From Natronorubrum tibetense GA33 (GTDB lineage: Archaea; Halobacteriota; Halobacteria; Halobacteriales; Natrialbaceae): a stretch of 64,000 bases of DNA. This document shows, in pieces, positions 18,210 through 26,805 of this stretch (within the stretch, counting starts at the first letter, position 1; each line of letters begins with the position of its first letter). A program made the translations under genes and the position numbers. The notes below the pieces were generated by a model. It ran no database searches and was not told where the DNA came from. It saw only the letters and a program-made list of their open reading frames with translations. The DNA lies in the NCBI RefSeq assembly GCF_000383975.1, contig NZ_KB913019.1:174793-238792 (forward strand). The letters run 5' to 3'.

Positions 18210-19625
18210 ATGGTAGAGTCTACCATCCGGGTCGTTAACGCGCGTGTCGTGACACCATCCGGAACGATACCTGGCGGAATGGCTGCCGCAGACGGGAAGA
18301 TCACCGCGATCGGATCGGAGGAGTCCCTCCCCGAAGCCGAACGGACGATCGACGCCGAGGGGAACTACCTCATTCCGGGGTTCATCTGTCCGCACAACCA
18401 CATGGGAATCTCACGGTACGAGAACGACTATCATACCCAGTACGAACACGACATGGAGACGGAGACCAAAGCGTGTCTCGCCGGTGGCGTGACGTCGTTC
18501 TTTACGTTCCTCCTGCAGGAGGAGCCGTACGTCCCCGACATGGACTTTTTCGTCGAGACCGGCGAACAGGAGTCCTACATCGACTTCGGATTCCACGCGA
18601 TCGTTCACCAGGATCATCACATCGACGAGATCAACGATCTCGCCGCGGAGGGGATCCGCTCGTTCAAACTGTTCTTCAACATGTACAAGACGTCCGCCCC
18701 CGAACTCGGGATCGGACATTCCGACGCCGGCCGCGTCTACACCGTCCTGAAGAAGACGGCCGAGATGGAAAACGCGGTCGTAATGTTCCACGCCGAGAAC
18801 GATGATCTCGGTCCGGTGAAAGTCGAGGAGATGCAAGAAGCCGGCCGAGACGACCTCAGCGCGTGGGCCGACGCCTCGCCGGGCATCAGCCAGGCGATGC
18901 AGATCGAACAGATCGGCATGCTCACCGAACACACCGGCGCGACCTCGTACGTCGTTCACAACAGCATGGAAGAGACGCTCGACGCCCTCTCCCGATATCA
19001 GGAGCGCGGCGTCAACCTCTACGGGGAGACCCTGCCGAGTTTCCTCGCCAACCACTGCGAGGACGAGGACGTCGGTCTCTGGGGGAAGATCTCGCCGCCG
19101 ATCGGCTACAAGGAGGATCAGGAAGCGCTCTGGAAGGCGCTTCGCAACGGCACGTTCCAGAACGTCGGCACCGACCACTGTCCGTACCAACTCGAGTTCA
19201 AAGGACCGCGAGACGGGAGCGTCTGGGACTCGCCGCCGGGCGATCAGGGACTGCAAACGTTCCTCCCGCTCATGCTCAGCGAGGGCGTGAACAAGAACCG
19301 GATCTCGATGGAGCGGATGGTCGAGGTTTGCTCGACGAACAACGCGAAGCGGTTCGGCATCTATCCGCGGAAGGGCGCGCTCGTCGAGGGTGCGGACGCC
19401 GACGCCGTGATCGTCGACCTGACGAAATCGTTCACCGTCGACGAGGACTACCTCTACGGACTGGACAACCGCTGGTGTTCCGCGTTCGGCCGCGAACTCA
19501 CCGGTGCGCCGACGCACACGATCAAGGGCGGCGAACTCGTCGTCGAGCACAACGACGTGCTCGCCGAAGGCGGGGACGGGCAGTACCTGCCACGCTACGA
19601 GGACGGCGTTCCGCTGGCCGAATGA
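18210..19625 (+). CDS. Cyclic amidohydrolase, dihydropyrimidinase/D-hydantoinase/allantoinase family
   Basis: 471 residues. Metal-dependent amidohydrolase layout: N-terminal beta-sandwich strand pair, HxH at H62/H64 (PHNHMG), carbamylated-lysine candidate K153 in SFKLFFNMYK, then His in MFHAEND, His in SYVVHNSM, and Asp in VGTDHCPYQLEFKG. The family opens hydantoin, dihydropyrimidine or allantoin rings to carbamoyl acids. The first motif reads GFICPHNH instead of the common GGIDPHxH, so it is an outlier within the family. A linked carbamoylase (14317-15555) would take the product. Confidence 0.9.
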   Translation: MVESTIRVVNARVVTPSGTIPGGMAAADGKITAIGSEESLPEAERTIDAEGNYLIPGFICPHNHMGISRYENDYHTQYEHDMETETKACLAGGVTSFFTFLLQEEPYVPDMDFFVETGEQESYIDFGFHAIVHQDHHIDEINDLAAEGIRSFKLFFNMYKTSAPELGIGHSDAGRVYTVLKKTAEMENAVVMFHAENDDLGPVKVEEMQEAGRDDLSAWADASPGISQAMQIEQIGMLTEHTGATSYVVHNSMEETLDALSRYQERGVNLYGETLPSFLANHCEDEDVGLWGKISPPIGYKEDQEALWKALRNGTFQNVGTDHCPYQLEFKGPRDGSVWDSPPGDQGLQTFLPLMLSEGVNKNRISMERMVEVCSTNNAKRFGIYPRKGALVEGADADAVIVDLTKSFTVDEDYLYGLDNRWCSAFGRELTGAPTHTIKGGELVVEHNDVLAEGGDGQYLPRYEDGVPLAE

Positions 19626-19884
19626 GGTAGTCGTAAGTCGGTCGTCGAGAGCCGTCCGTGTGCAAACTCGGGACGAGGCGATATGCATAGCGATCGACGT
19701 CACGTAGCCGGCGTGCCGGACAGCGCTACCGGCCGATAGCTGTCGCTCCAAAAATATTGCACGGCTACCCCCAATGTCTTGTGGTACGAAAAGTACCACC
19801 GCGACCGCCGATGGCTCAGTATCTGACAGCATTTGACAGACTCCTCTATTTTGAATGATAGTCAAATTATTTAGAGGTGTGGGT

Positions 19885-20335
19885 CAGACGAGTGCGGTCG
19901 GCCGTTCGGTACTGGGCTCGCAAAGCCGCGCTACAATCCGATTCTTTACGGAGTCCGGATCGCGTCGTAGCCGACGAAACCCCGATCCGATTCGATGACG
20001 AGCAGTATTGGTTGTGTGCTCGTTCCGGACCTGAAACGACATATCGACACATATAACGCTCGAATCGGCCAAAAACAAGGTGGCTGCGGACTCATTCTTC
20101 GCAGAGTTACTCGAGAAACACGACAGCGAGGACGCTTCGTTCCCCGCCGATTGCGGTAACTCACTGAACTACGCCTGTCAGCACTGCGGCCTCGATTTCA
20201 GAGTTAAAAAGACGGAAAACGAAACGGTGCCGAACGTATCTGCTAACAGAGAATGCGGCGAACAATTTTATTTTCAAACTGCTTGTTAGTAACGCACATG
20301 CGGAAACAGCCGATGAACAGCTGAAATCAGCGCTG
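19885..20335 (+). pseudogene. Degenerate IS6-type transposase
   Basis: Conceptual translation with several frame changes matches the intact IS6 transposase at 48530-49165: VVADETPIRFDDEQYWL aligns with VAVDETVIRLNDEQYWL, then LNYACQHCGLDFR, FKLL and NAHAETADE follow in order. Stops and frameshifts interrupt every frame. It marks the left edge of a scar region with truncated genes. It lies just after about 250 bp of AT-rich, gene-free DNA behind the hydantoinase. Confidence 0.75.
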
Positions 20336-20850
20336 CAACTGTGGACTTCCGTCACCGAGTTCGTCGGCGTCCCAGTACTCGTGGTCGTTGCCAGTCCGAT
20401 AACACGCCTTCCGGTGAGTATCGCCGAGTTCGTACATCGGCGAGGCCTCCGTACACGTTTTCCGTGCATACGGACATCGGGTGTGAAACCGAGAGCTCTC
20501 GGGCGGGTTGCGGGGAGACGGGACGTCGCCGGCGATCGGCGCGACTTCACGATGTCTCTCGTCGATCGAAGTTCGTGGCAGGCTGTCCAGGAGTTTCTGC
20601 GTGTACGGATGCGACGGGTTGTCGAAGATCACGTCCGTCGGACCGCTTTCGACGATCTTTCCGAGATACATGATGGCGATCCGGTCGGCTATCTGTCGAA
20701 TAACGTCGAGGTTGTGTGCGATGACGAGATACGTCAGGTCGTACTCGGCCTGCAGATCCTTCATCAGGTTGATGATCTGGGCCTGGACGGAGACGTCGAG
20801 CGCCGAGATCGGTTCGTCGAACACGATAAAATCCGGCTCGAGGCGGTGCG
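20327..20850 (-). pseudogene. C-terminal remnant of oligopeptide/dipeptide ABC transporter ATPase (OppD/F-like)
   Basis: The frame begins in mid-domain: it holds Walker B FIVFDEP, the D-loop SALDVS, the H-loop AHNLDVI and the family-specific C-terminal Cys motif (FHTRCPYA followed by further Cys), but no Walker A or ABC signature. Homology starts abruptly near 20850. No permease or substrate-binding gene is nearby, so the rest of the operon has been deleted. The break point abuts another gene remnant on the opposite strand. Confidence 0.85.
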
Positions 20851-20868
20851 GACGGCTACGAGTCACCA

Positions 20869-20967
20869 ATGGCGGACGACGCGGACCCCTACGACCTGCT
20901 CGGAGTCAATCGACTGACGCTCGATCCAGGTCTCGAGCACAACACCGACGCCGCCAGCTCCGAGTGA
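20869..20967 (+). pseudogene. Probable C-terminal fragment of an unidentified protein
   Basis: A 32-codon frame with natural-looking composition (DPYDLLGVNRLTLDPG) that also stays open upstream until the ABC-ATPase remnant. It ends in TGA at 20965. The lack of a plausible start and the contact with a truncated gene suggest a stump left by a deletion. Family not recognised. Confidence 0.3.
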
Positions 20968-21468
20968 CAAAATCGGGGGTGGCGACCGATCGAACCCATC
21001 GACACGTCGCCAGCACTGCCATCGATATCTATCGTTGCCCCTTCAGACAGTCGATTCACGGTCCAACGAGCGCTACCAGTGTTGGAGATGGTGGCGTCAA
21101 CTCGTACGTCGACGGCGAATAGTTTCAGCTTATTTCTTCTATTGTTGGCTTTCTACCGGTAGTCGACACCAAATGCGGATTGAAGTAGCGAATGGAGACG
21201 CCATTTGATTAATATCTTCACGAGAACAAGCCGTTCTTCCAAGCGCTGAATCTTCACCGCCACCCAATTTATATCGCGCTATAGAATTTATACATATTGA
21301 ATTAGTACCCATTCTGTCTGTAAACGATCGATATCCGCCGAATCGCCGGTAGACCATAACACACTTGATTAGCCCAATAATCAAGTGTGGTTTTATGATG
21401 GTCGCCTCCCTCTACGAATCACGAACGATGAATCTCAGCAGAAAACGGCTTCTCGAGGGGGATCGCGC
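20968..21468. other. Gene-free AT-rich upstream region of the recombinase gene
   Basis: No supported gene. The stretch turns AT-rich after 21120 (many TTTATA-like words, for example near 21270-21295) and contains the palindrome at 21360-21389. It is the probable promoter/attachment region of the recombinase. Confidence 0.5.
21360..21389. repeat. Perfect 12-bp inverted repeat before the recombinase gene
   Basis: CACACTTGATTA, a 6-base spacer GCCCAA, then TAATCAAGTGTG. It lies 80 bp before the recombinase start codon. Its perfect dyad and position suit an autoregulatory operator or part of the recombination site; no second copy was found in the window. Confidence 0.7.
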
Positions 21469-22608
21469 ATGAATTCCGAATCGACACCAGTCGCAGAACC
21501 ACTTGAGGAGTTCTTGCGCTCGAAGTCGAAAGGGGGTGAAGGAAGCGGGAACTACCGCCGAAATCTCGAACGCTGCGTCGAGGACTTTCTTGATTGGCTT
21601 GTGATAGATCCCCAATCGGGAATGACGTTCGGCGAGATAGATGAGAGGACATTTCGTCGATACGCCCGCGAACTCACAGCCCGTGATTTAACGCCGGGAA
21701 CTATCAGAACGTACTACGCACAGGTGAGCGCCTACATTGGGTGGTGCGTGCGAGAAGGACTTCTCGAGGTGAACTACGCGCAGCGAAACGTCGCGAAGGA
21801 GCCACTGCCAGAGAACAACGGGCGACGATCGGGGGATCAACAGGCCTGGACCGATGAACATCGGCTACTGATCACTCGTCACGTCGACGAACAAGCTCAC
21901 GATGCAGCAGATGAGAAGGGATTTGGTGCGATCAAAGAGTTCCGCGATCGAACTCTTGTCTATGTCCTCTGCTACTCGGGGGTGCGGGGCGGGGAAATCT
22001 TCGCGGACCCAAAGGATAATCGGCGAAACGGGCTTCGGTGGGGCGACGTTTCCCTCGAGGATCGGAAGATGACCGTTCTTGCTAAAAAGCAGGATTGGTC
22101 CGATCGGTCGCTAACGAAACAGGCTATAAATCCCATGCTACGATACAGAAATATACTTGATCCAGCTAGCGATGACTGGCCAGTGTTTCCGACGTTTCAC
22201 CTGCCCTCACTCTACGAGACGCTTCGGACCGGGTTACAAGACGTTCACGGCTGGTCGACCGACGATATCGAAACGTTCGTTGATGAACTCACCGGACAGA
22301 CCGATGTGCTCGAAGCCCTGCGCGAATACAATCTCCCACCGACTTCGATCAATACAGACGGTGCTCGGAGGATTATGCGCCGACTCTGCGAGGGAGCGGA
22401 TCTCGAGCTCGAGGGAAAACATGGCTATCTCGCCCCTCACGGAGGACGCCGTGGCGCTGGAGAGGTGATGGTTCGCCAGCGCGGATTCACCGCTGCTGCC
22501 CGACTCTTAGATAACAGTGAGGAGGTCGTTCGCGAGTCATATTCACATATCGAAGCGAAAGAGATGGCAGAGGATGCTGGAAATGCCTTCTCAGAACATG
22601 ATCAGTGA
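21469..22608 (+). CDS. Tyrosine recombinase/integrase
   Basis: 379 residues from ATG 21469, preceded by a purine-rich GAGGGGGATC. The SAM-like N-terminal core-binding domain (about 10-110) is followed by a catalytic domain with the first Arg in CYSGVRGGEI, a central Lys in LAKKQDW, HGGRRGAG (His-x-x-Arg) and the nucleophile Tyr in RESYSHIE. All five expected active-site elements are visible, so it should be active. It differs from the recombinase family repeated at 36725, 50436 and 56651, being more diverged and having no Cys-rich tail segment. No tRNA target was recognised beside it. Confidence 0.88.
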   Translation: MNSESTPVAEPLEEFLRSKSKGGEGSGNYRRNLERCVEDFLDWLVIDPQSGMTFGEIDERTFRRYARELTARDLTPGTIRTYYAQVSAYIGWCVREGLLEVNYAQRNVAKEPLPENNGRRSGDQQAWTDEHRLLITRHVDEQAHDAADEKGFGAIKEFRDRTLVYVLCYSGVRGGEIFADPKDNRRNGLRWGDVSLEDRKMTVLAKKQDWSDRSLTKQAINPMLRYRNILDPASDDWPVFPTFHLPSLYETLRTGLQDVHGWSTDDIETFVDELTGQTDVLEALREYNLPPTSINTDGARRIMRRLCEGADLELEGKHGYLAPHGGRRGAGEVMVRQRGFTAAARLLDNSEEVVRESYSHIEAKEMAEDAGNAFSEHDQ

Positions 22609-22886
22609 GTTCCAGTATCTCACAAAGCAGTTACTCACCGACCTCAGGAGGGTAGGATCCTTGATCAGGACTGCAGTAGCTGATCTCATTGAACTCGTCG
22701 AACACAGCGTACGTGTTGTCAGAGCTTTCGATTAGGAGGTCTGTCTCGTATTCGCTCTCCTCAAGCGGTACGGTCTTTGCGGTTGCCTCGACTAGCGATA
22801 TCGACATATCCTCCATTGTCGATGATGATCGAATGGCAGCGCAACGAGCGGCTCACGGCATTGAAGAACATGTCACGTCGGAATAG

Positions 22887-23045
22887 TTCGGTGGGAATCA
22901 ATTCGAACCGCACATCGTGGTCGAGACGCGCGACTCAGTAGTAACGCATGACCAAATTCGTGACGTACTCGTAGAAGGGATCACGCTTCACGACAATCCG
23001 GCTCTCGGCACGGTGAAACAGGAGGTATTCGTGGGTGGGACTTGA
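22887..23045 (+). pseudogene. Open stretch of protein-like sequence, unidentified remnant
   Basis: After an in-frame TAG at 22884, about 52 codons read as natural protein (HIVVETRDSVVTHDQIRDVL) and end in TGA. The same frame is also open upstream of the TAG to about 22690. It may be a decayed gene; no family recognised. The rest of 22609-23190 shows nothing else supportable. Confidence 0.3.
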
Positions 23046-23192
23046 AGACATTGTTGACGCTGTCGAGCACGTTGAGTCGTTGTTAGCCAGGCTCCGTTCA
23101 AGATTCATTCTCGTGGCAGCAAACGGATGCTGACGTACAACTGGAGAAAACGTGTGCGATGCTCGGAACGTGCGTCAGTTACGCAACGGAAC

Positions 23193-23258
23193 GATTGACA
23201 TCCTCCTGCGCCTGAAGACGCAGGAATCTCGAGCGGTGGGAGTTTCAGGTTTGCAACC
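23193..23258 (+). repeat. Solo IS200/IS605-type terminus with hairpin
   Basis: GATTGACATCCTCCTGCG begins a block with the stem TCCTGCG/CGCAGGA (23204-23210 and 23219-23225) and the downstream words TTTCAGGTTTGCAACC. The same arrangement, with a longer stem, is at 63787-63901. This is the usual end sequence of haloarchaeal IS200/IS605 elements. No TnpA or TnpB gene is attached here. Confidence 0.6.
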
Positions 23259-23298
23259 ATGACTTTACCACTGTACGGGAGTTCGCGTCTAACGGCTC

Positions 23299-23420
23299 TG
23301 TTGAACCACTATACAGCGTCGAGATAGGCAACTAAATCAAAGGAGTTGAAACGGGAGAATCGAGTTGTCCATGACCCAAATCTCCCGCTTCATTGGGGAA
23401 GTTATGTCGATCCTCTCGCT
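23299..23420 (+). pseudogene. Left end and start of a truncated IS5-type transposase
   Basis: The terminus GGCTCTGTTGAA matches the ends of the deleted element at 51124-51386. About 70 bp later an ATG opens MTQISRFIGEV, the typical beginning of a haloarchaeal IS5-family transposase, after which similarity stops. The frame continues by chance into the DNA before the aldehyde dehydrogenase gene. It is a relic, not a gene. Confidence 0.55.
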
Positions 23421-23714
23421 CTCGTCGGTTCCGCTCAGTTCTTCCGGATCGTCTAGCGCCTCGGCTCACTCGCGGAATGCCTCCTCGAATCCGACAGGAA
23501 GAGATACCCTCGGTGATGTGACACGGGGGATCACCGGCGTTTCAGAACGTGCGCCACTGCTCACGCAGTTTGAAGACCCACGAGCCAGTTTTGCCTCGAC
23601 ACCCTCATCGCCGAGGAGCGCCCTTTCGGCGATGATCGAGACGTCTCGAAGGGCGAGACTCTCGCAACTTCTTCTAACCAAAACTACAGGTGCTCTCGGG
23701 CCGAGAATGGAGTC

Positions 23715-25301
23715 ATGACACGGACGGGTGGATCGCGGATCGTCGAGGAGACGACCCTCGAGAGCGGGCGCCTCGAGCGGCTGACGGCTCGCATCGAGAC
23801 GCCCGAAAAGAGGCCGTCGCTCGAGGTTCGGACGCCGGTCACTGACGAACCGATCGGAGCGATCCCGGCCTGTACGGCCGACGACGTCGCGGTTGCGGTC
23901 GAACGTGCTCGTTCGGCCCAGACCGGCTGGGAACGGGCGACGGTCGACGAGCGAATGGCGATCCTCGAGCGGTTCGGAGACCTCGTACTGAAACGCCGTG
24001 GGGAGTTGCTCGACGTGGTGCAACTCGAGACCGGAAAGTCCCGTCACCACGCCCTCGAAGAGATACTCGATGTCCCGCTGACGTGTTCGTACTACGCGGC
24101 GAACGGGCCCTCGATACTCGCGGACGCAGACCGGTCGGGTGCGATTCCGCTGGCCTCGGACGCGACGATCACGCACGATCCCGTCGGCGTCGTCGGCGTG
24201 ATATCGCCGTGGAACTACCCGCTGACGCTCGCGATGACCGACGCGATTCCTGCCCTGCTCGCCGGCAACGCCGTCGTCTGTAAACCCGACGAGCGCACGT
24301 CGTTTATCGCGCTGGCGCTCGCGGAGCTGCTGGCGGAGGCTGGTCTGCCGGACGACCTGTTCCAGATCGTTACCGGCGAAGGGGCGACAGTGGGTCCCTC
24401 GCTGATCGACGAAGTCGACTACATCGCCTTTACCGGCGGCACCGAGACGGGTCGAACGGTTGCCGAGCAGGCCGGCCGGAACCTGATCGGCTGCTCGCTC
24501 GAACTCGGCGGGAAGAACCCGATGCTCGTCCTCGACGACGCCGATCCAGAGACGGCCGCTCGCGGCGCGGTCAAGGGTGCGTTCACCAACGCAGGGCAGC
24601 TCTGTCTCGCTCCCGAACGGATCTACGTCGACGAACGACGGTACGACGAGTTCCTCGACGCCTTCGTCGGCGCCACGCGGCGTCTCGAAGTCGGTCTCGA
24701 GTTCGACTACGGTCCCGATATCGGTTCGCTGATCGACGGCGATCACCTCGACAGCGTCCGCGAGCACGTCGAGAGCGCGGTCGCGGACGGCGCATCGCTG
24801 CTCTCGGGTGGCCGCACCCGTCCCGACGTCGGCCCGTTCTGTTACGAGCCGACGATCCTGACGGACGTCGACCCTGACTCGCGGGTCGCCTGCGAGGAGA
24901 CGTTCGGTCCCGTCGTCTCCGTCCATCCCGTTTCGAGTGTCGACGAAGCGATCGAACGGGCGAACGACACCGAGTATGGTCTGAACGCCAGCGTCTGGAC
25001 AGGCGACCGCGAGCGCGGCCGTGCGGTCGCCCGCGAGATCGACTGTGGCACCGTCTGCATCAACGATCCGTACACCGTCGGCTGGGCGGCGACGGACGCG
25101 CCGATGGGCGGCTTCGGCGACTCGGGACTCGGCCGTCGTCACGGCCCTGAGGGACTCCAGCGGTACGTCGAGGCCCGGACGGTCGCGACCTCGCGGATCG
25201 GCCCGCTGGACGCGCCGCCGGGCGTCTCGCCGCGCTGGTTCGCGCGCTTTATGATCGGACTGACGAAGCTTCAGCGGCGACTCACCAGGTGGTTGCCGTG
25301 A
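23715..25301 (+). CDS. NAD(P)-dependent aldehyde dehydrogenase (succinate-semialdehyde dehydrogenase-like)
   Basis: 528 residues, slightly longer than the usual 480-500 because of a 30-residue N-terminal and a 35-residue basic, aromatic C-terminal extension (RWFARFMIGLTKLQRRL), which could be an amphipathic membrane anchor. Core motifs are intact: SPWNYPLTLA cofactor entry, LELGGKNP with the general-base Glu, and the catalytic Cys in NAGQLCLAPERIYV. The stop overlaps the next start (GTGA), so the product probably works with the following reductase-like protein on the same aldehyde. Long-chain or aromatic aldehyde is as likely a substrate as succinate semialdehyde. Confidence 0.9.
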   Translation: MTRTGGSRIVEETTLESGRLERLTARIETPEKRPSLEVRTPVTDEPIGAIPACTADDVAVAVERARSAQTGWERATVDERMAILERFGDLVLKRRGELLDVVQLETGKSRHHALEEILDVPLTCSYYAANGPSILADADRSGAIPLASDATITHDPVGVVGVISPWNYPLTLAMTDAIPALLAGNAVVCKPDERTSFIALALAELLAEAGLPDDLFQIVTGEGATVGPSLIDEVDYIAFTGGTETGRTVAEQAGRNLIGCSLELGGKNPMLVLDDADPETAARGAVKGAFTNAGQLCLAPERIYVDERRYDEFLDAFVGATRRLEVGLEFDYGPDIGSLIDGDHLDSVREHVESAVADGASLLSGGRTRPDVGPFCYEPTILTDVDPDSRVACEETFGPVVSVHPVSSVDEAIERANDTEYGLNASVWTGDRERGRAVAREIDCGTVCINDPYTVGWAATDAPMGGFGDSGLGRRHGPEGLQRYVEARTVATSRIGPLDAPPGVSPRWFARFMIGLTKLQRRLTRWLP

Positions 25302-26377
25302 GCGACACCGAAGTCTTCTTCACCGGCTTCCCGGGCTTTCTCGGCTCGGCACTGCTCGAGCGCGTCCTCGCCCGCGGCGACGGACCGGTCGCCTGTCTCG
25401 TCCAACCGCAGTACCTCGAGACCGCACGCCGGCGAGCGCGGGAAATCACCGCCGGAATCGACAGGGTCGACGACGACGCGGTTCGGCTCTACGAGGGCGA
25501 TATCACCGAACCCGACCTCGGACTGGGCGAGGAGTCGTTCGCGGACGTTCGCGAACTCTACCACCTCGCAGCCGTCTACGACCTCGCCGTCGACCGCGAC
25601 CTGGCGGAAGCGGTCAACGTCCGGGGAACCGAACACGTCCTCGAGTTCGCCGACGGCCACGACGTGGATCGGTTCCACTACGTCAGCACCTGCTACGTCA
25701 GCGGCCGGTACGATGGCGTGTTCACCGAGGACCACCTGCGGGAGGGCCAGACGTTCAACAACCACTACGAGGAAACCAAGTACCGCGCGGAGGTCGCGGT
25801 CCAGGACCGGATGGATGCCGGCCTGCCCGCGACGATCTACCGGCCCGCGATCGTCGTCGGCGACAGCCGGACGGGCGAGACCGACAAGTACGACGGCCCC
25901 TACTATCTGCTTCGCCTCTTGCTGGCCCAACCCGACTGGCTCTCGGTGGCGTTTACGCTGCCGGACTCGAGCGACGCCGAGCTAAACGTCGTTCCCAGGG
26001 ACTACGTCGTCGATGCGATCGCTTATCTCAGCGCCCGCGAGGAGACTGTCGACGAGGTCTACCAGCTTTGCGATCCCGCGCCGCTGGCCGTCCCGCGGTT
26101 CGTCGACGTCCTTGCCGAGGCGGCCGGTCACCGCACCGTCACGCTGCCAACGACGAAACCGATCGCACGAACGGTGTCGAGCCGGCTCTCGTCATCGCTG
26201 CCGCTCGAGCCCGCTACCTTAGACTACCTCGACCATCCGACGCGGTACGCCTGTCCGAAGACGATGCAGGCGCTCGAGGGAAGCGGGTTCGAGGTACCAC
26301 CGTTCGAGTCTTACGTCGATCGTCTCGTCGCCTACGTCCTCGAGAATCCCACCGTCGGCGACGGGCCGATGGTCTAG
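25298..26377 (+). CDS. Extended SDR, thioester reductase/fatty-acyl-CoA reductase-like
   Basis: 359 residues from GTG 25298, which overlaps the upstream stop by four bases (a GTG three codons earlier is possible). N-terminal TGFPGFLGSALLE is the TGxxGxxG dinucleotide loop in the form seen in male-sterility/thioester-reductase domains. The catalytic pair is in HYEETKYRAE (YxxxK), and YRPAIVVGDSRTGE is the conserved downstream strand. Such proteins reduce acyl thioesters to aldehydes or alcohols, which fits pairing with an aldehyde dehydrogenase; lipid or storage-compound metabolism is inference. Confidence 0.87.
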   Translation: MSDTEVFFTGFPGFLGSALLERVLARGDGPVACLVQPQYLETARRRAREITAGIDRVDDDAVRLYEGDITEPDLGLGEESFADVRELYHLAAVYDLAVDRDLAEAVNVRGTEHVLEFADGHDVDRFHYVSTCYVSGRYDGVFTEDHLREGQTFNNHYEETKYRAEVAVQDRMDAGLPATIYRPAIVVGDSRTGETDKYDGPYYLLRLLLAQPDWLSVAFTLPDSSDAELNVVPRDYVVDAIAYLSAREETVDEVYQLCDPAPLAVPRFVDVLAEAAGHRTVTLPTTKPIARTVSSRLSSSLPLEPATLDYLDHPTRYACPKTMQALEGSGFEVPPFESYVDRLVAYVLENPTVGDGPMV

Positions 26378-26595
26378 CTGGGGTTTCGAAGTCCGAAGCT
26401 CTGTTTAGGTTCAAAGCAATTGATATTATCAAGTATCCGTGCAAAATATATTCGTCGGTGCTGGCGTAACCGATACCTCCGTCAGACCAACTTACTGATT
26501 TTCAGACCGCTCCACTGTTCAAGTGCCGTTCGTCAGCTTCGAATTGATCGATCAGCCGAATTGGACGGTACGGATAGGGAGCTCAAACTGGAATG

Positions 26596-26697
26596 TCACT
26601 CCACCAGTCGATTGTAGAGCCGACCGAACAGGTATCCGAGGACGAATGCATCGACAACCCCGAGAATCGTCCTCCAGACGATCTCGCCCGGTACGGG
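26596..26697 (-). pseudogene. C-terminal fragment of a small membrane protein
   Basis: On the minus strand about 32 codons read as a helix-rich end (ILGVVDAFVLGYLFGRLYN) ending in TGA. It is reminiscent of the holin-like small membrane proteins common in haloarchaea. The upstream part is replaced by the IS200/IS605-type terminus at 26700-26785. Confidence 0.35.
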
Positions 26698-26699
26698 AA

Positions 26700-26785
26700 A
26701 CCCCGCCGTCGTCGGGCATAGCCCGACTGCTTGAGGGAGCGAAGCTCCCTCTCTGTTCACGCCGGGGAGGATGTCATTGCCAGCG
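26700..26785 (-). repeat. Degenerate IS200/IS605-type terminus
   Basis: Read on the minus strand, CAATGACATCCTCCCCGG opens the block, followed by a GAGGGAGCTTCGCTCCCTC hairpin. It resembles the termini at 23193 and 63787 but the stem is remodelled. It lies immediately downstream of the giant surface-protein gene. Confidence 0.45.
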
Positions 26786-26805
26786 GGTACCCGGAGTGAC
26801 CGAAC

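Noticed and set aside
18411..19865. 484-codon open frame on the minus strand
   Set aside because: Antisense to the cyclic amidohydrolase; composition is that of a shadow frame.
22631..22816. 61-codon acidic open frame on the minus strand
   Set aside because: No promoter, family or conserved feature; it overlaps a plus-strand frame that looks at least as protein-like, so neither is secure.
23466..25142. 558-codon open frame on the minus strand
   Set aside because: Antisense to the aldehyde dehydrogenase with all catalytic motifs; its own translation is Arg/Asp-rich without domain features.
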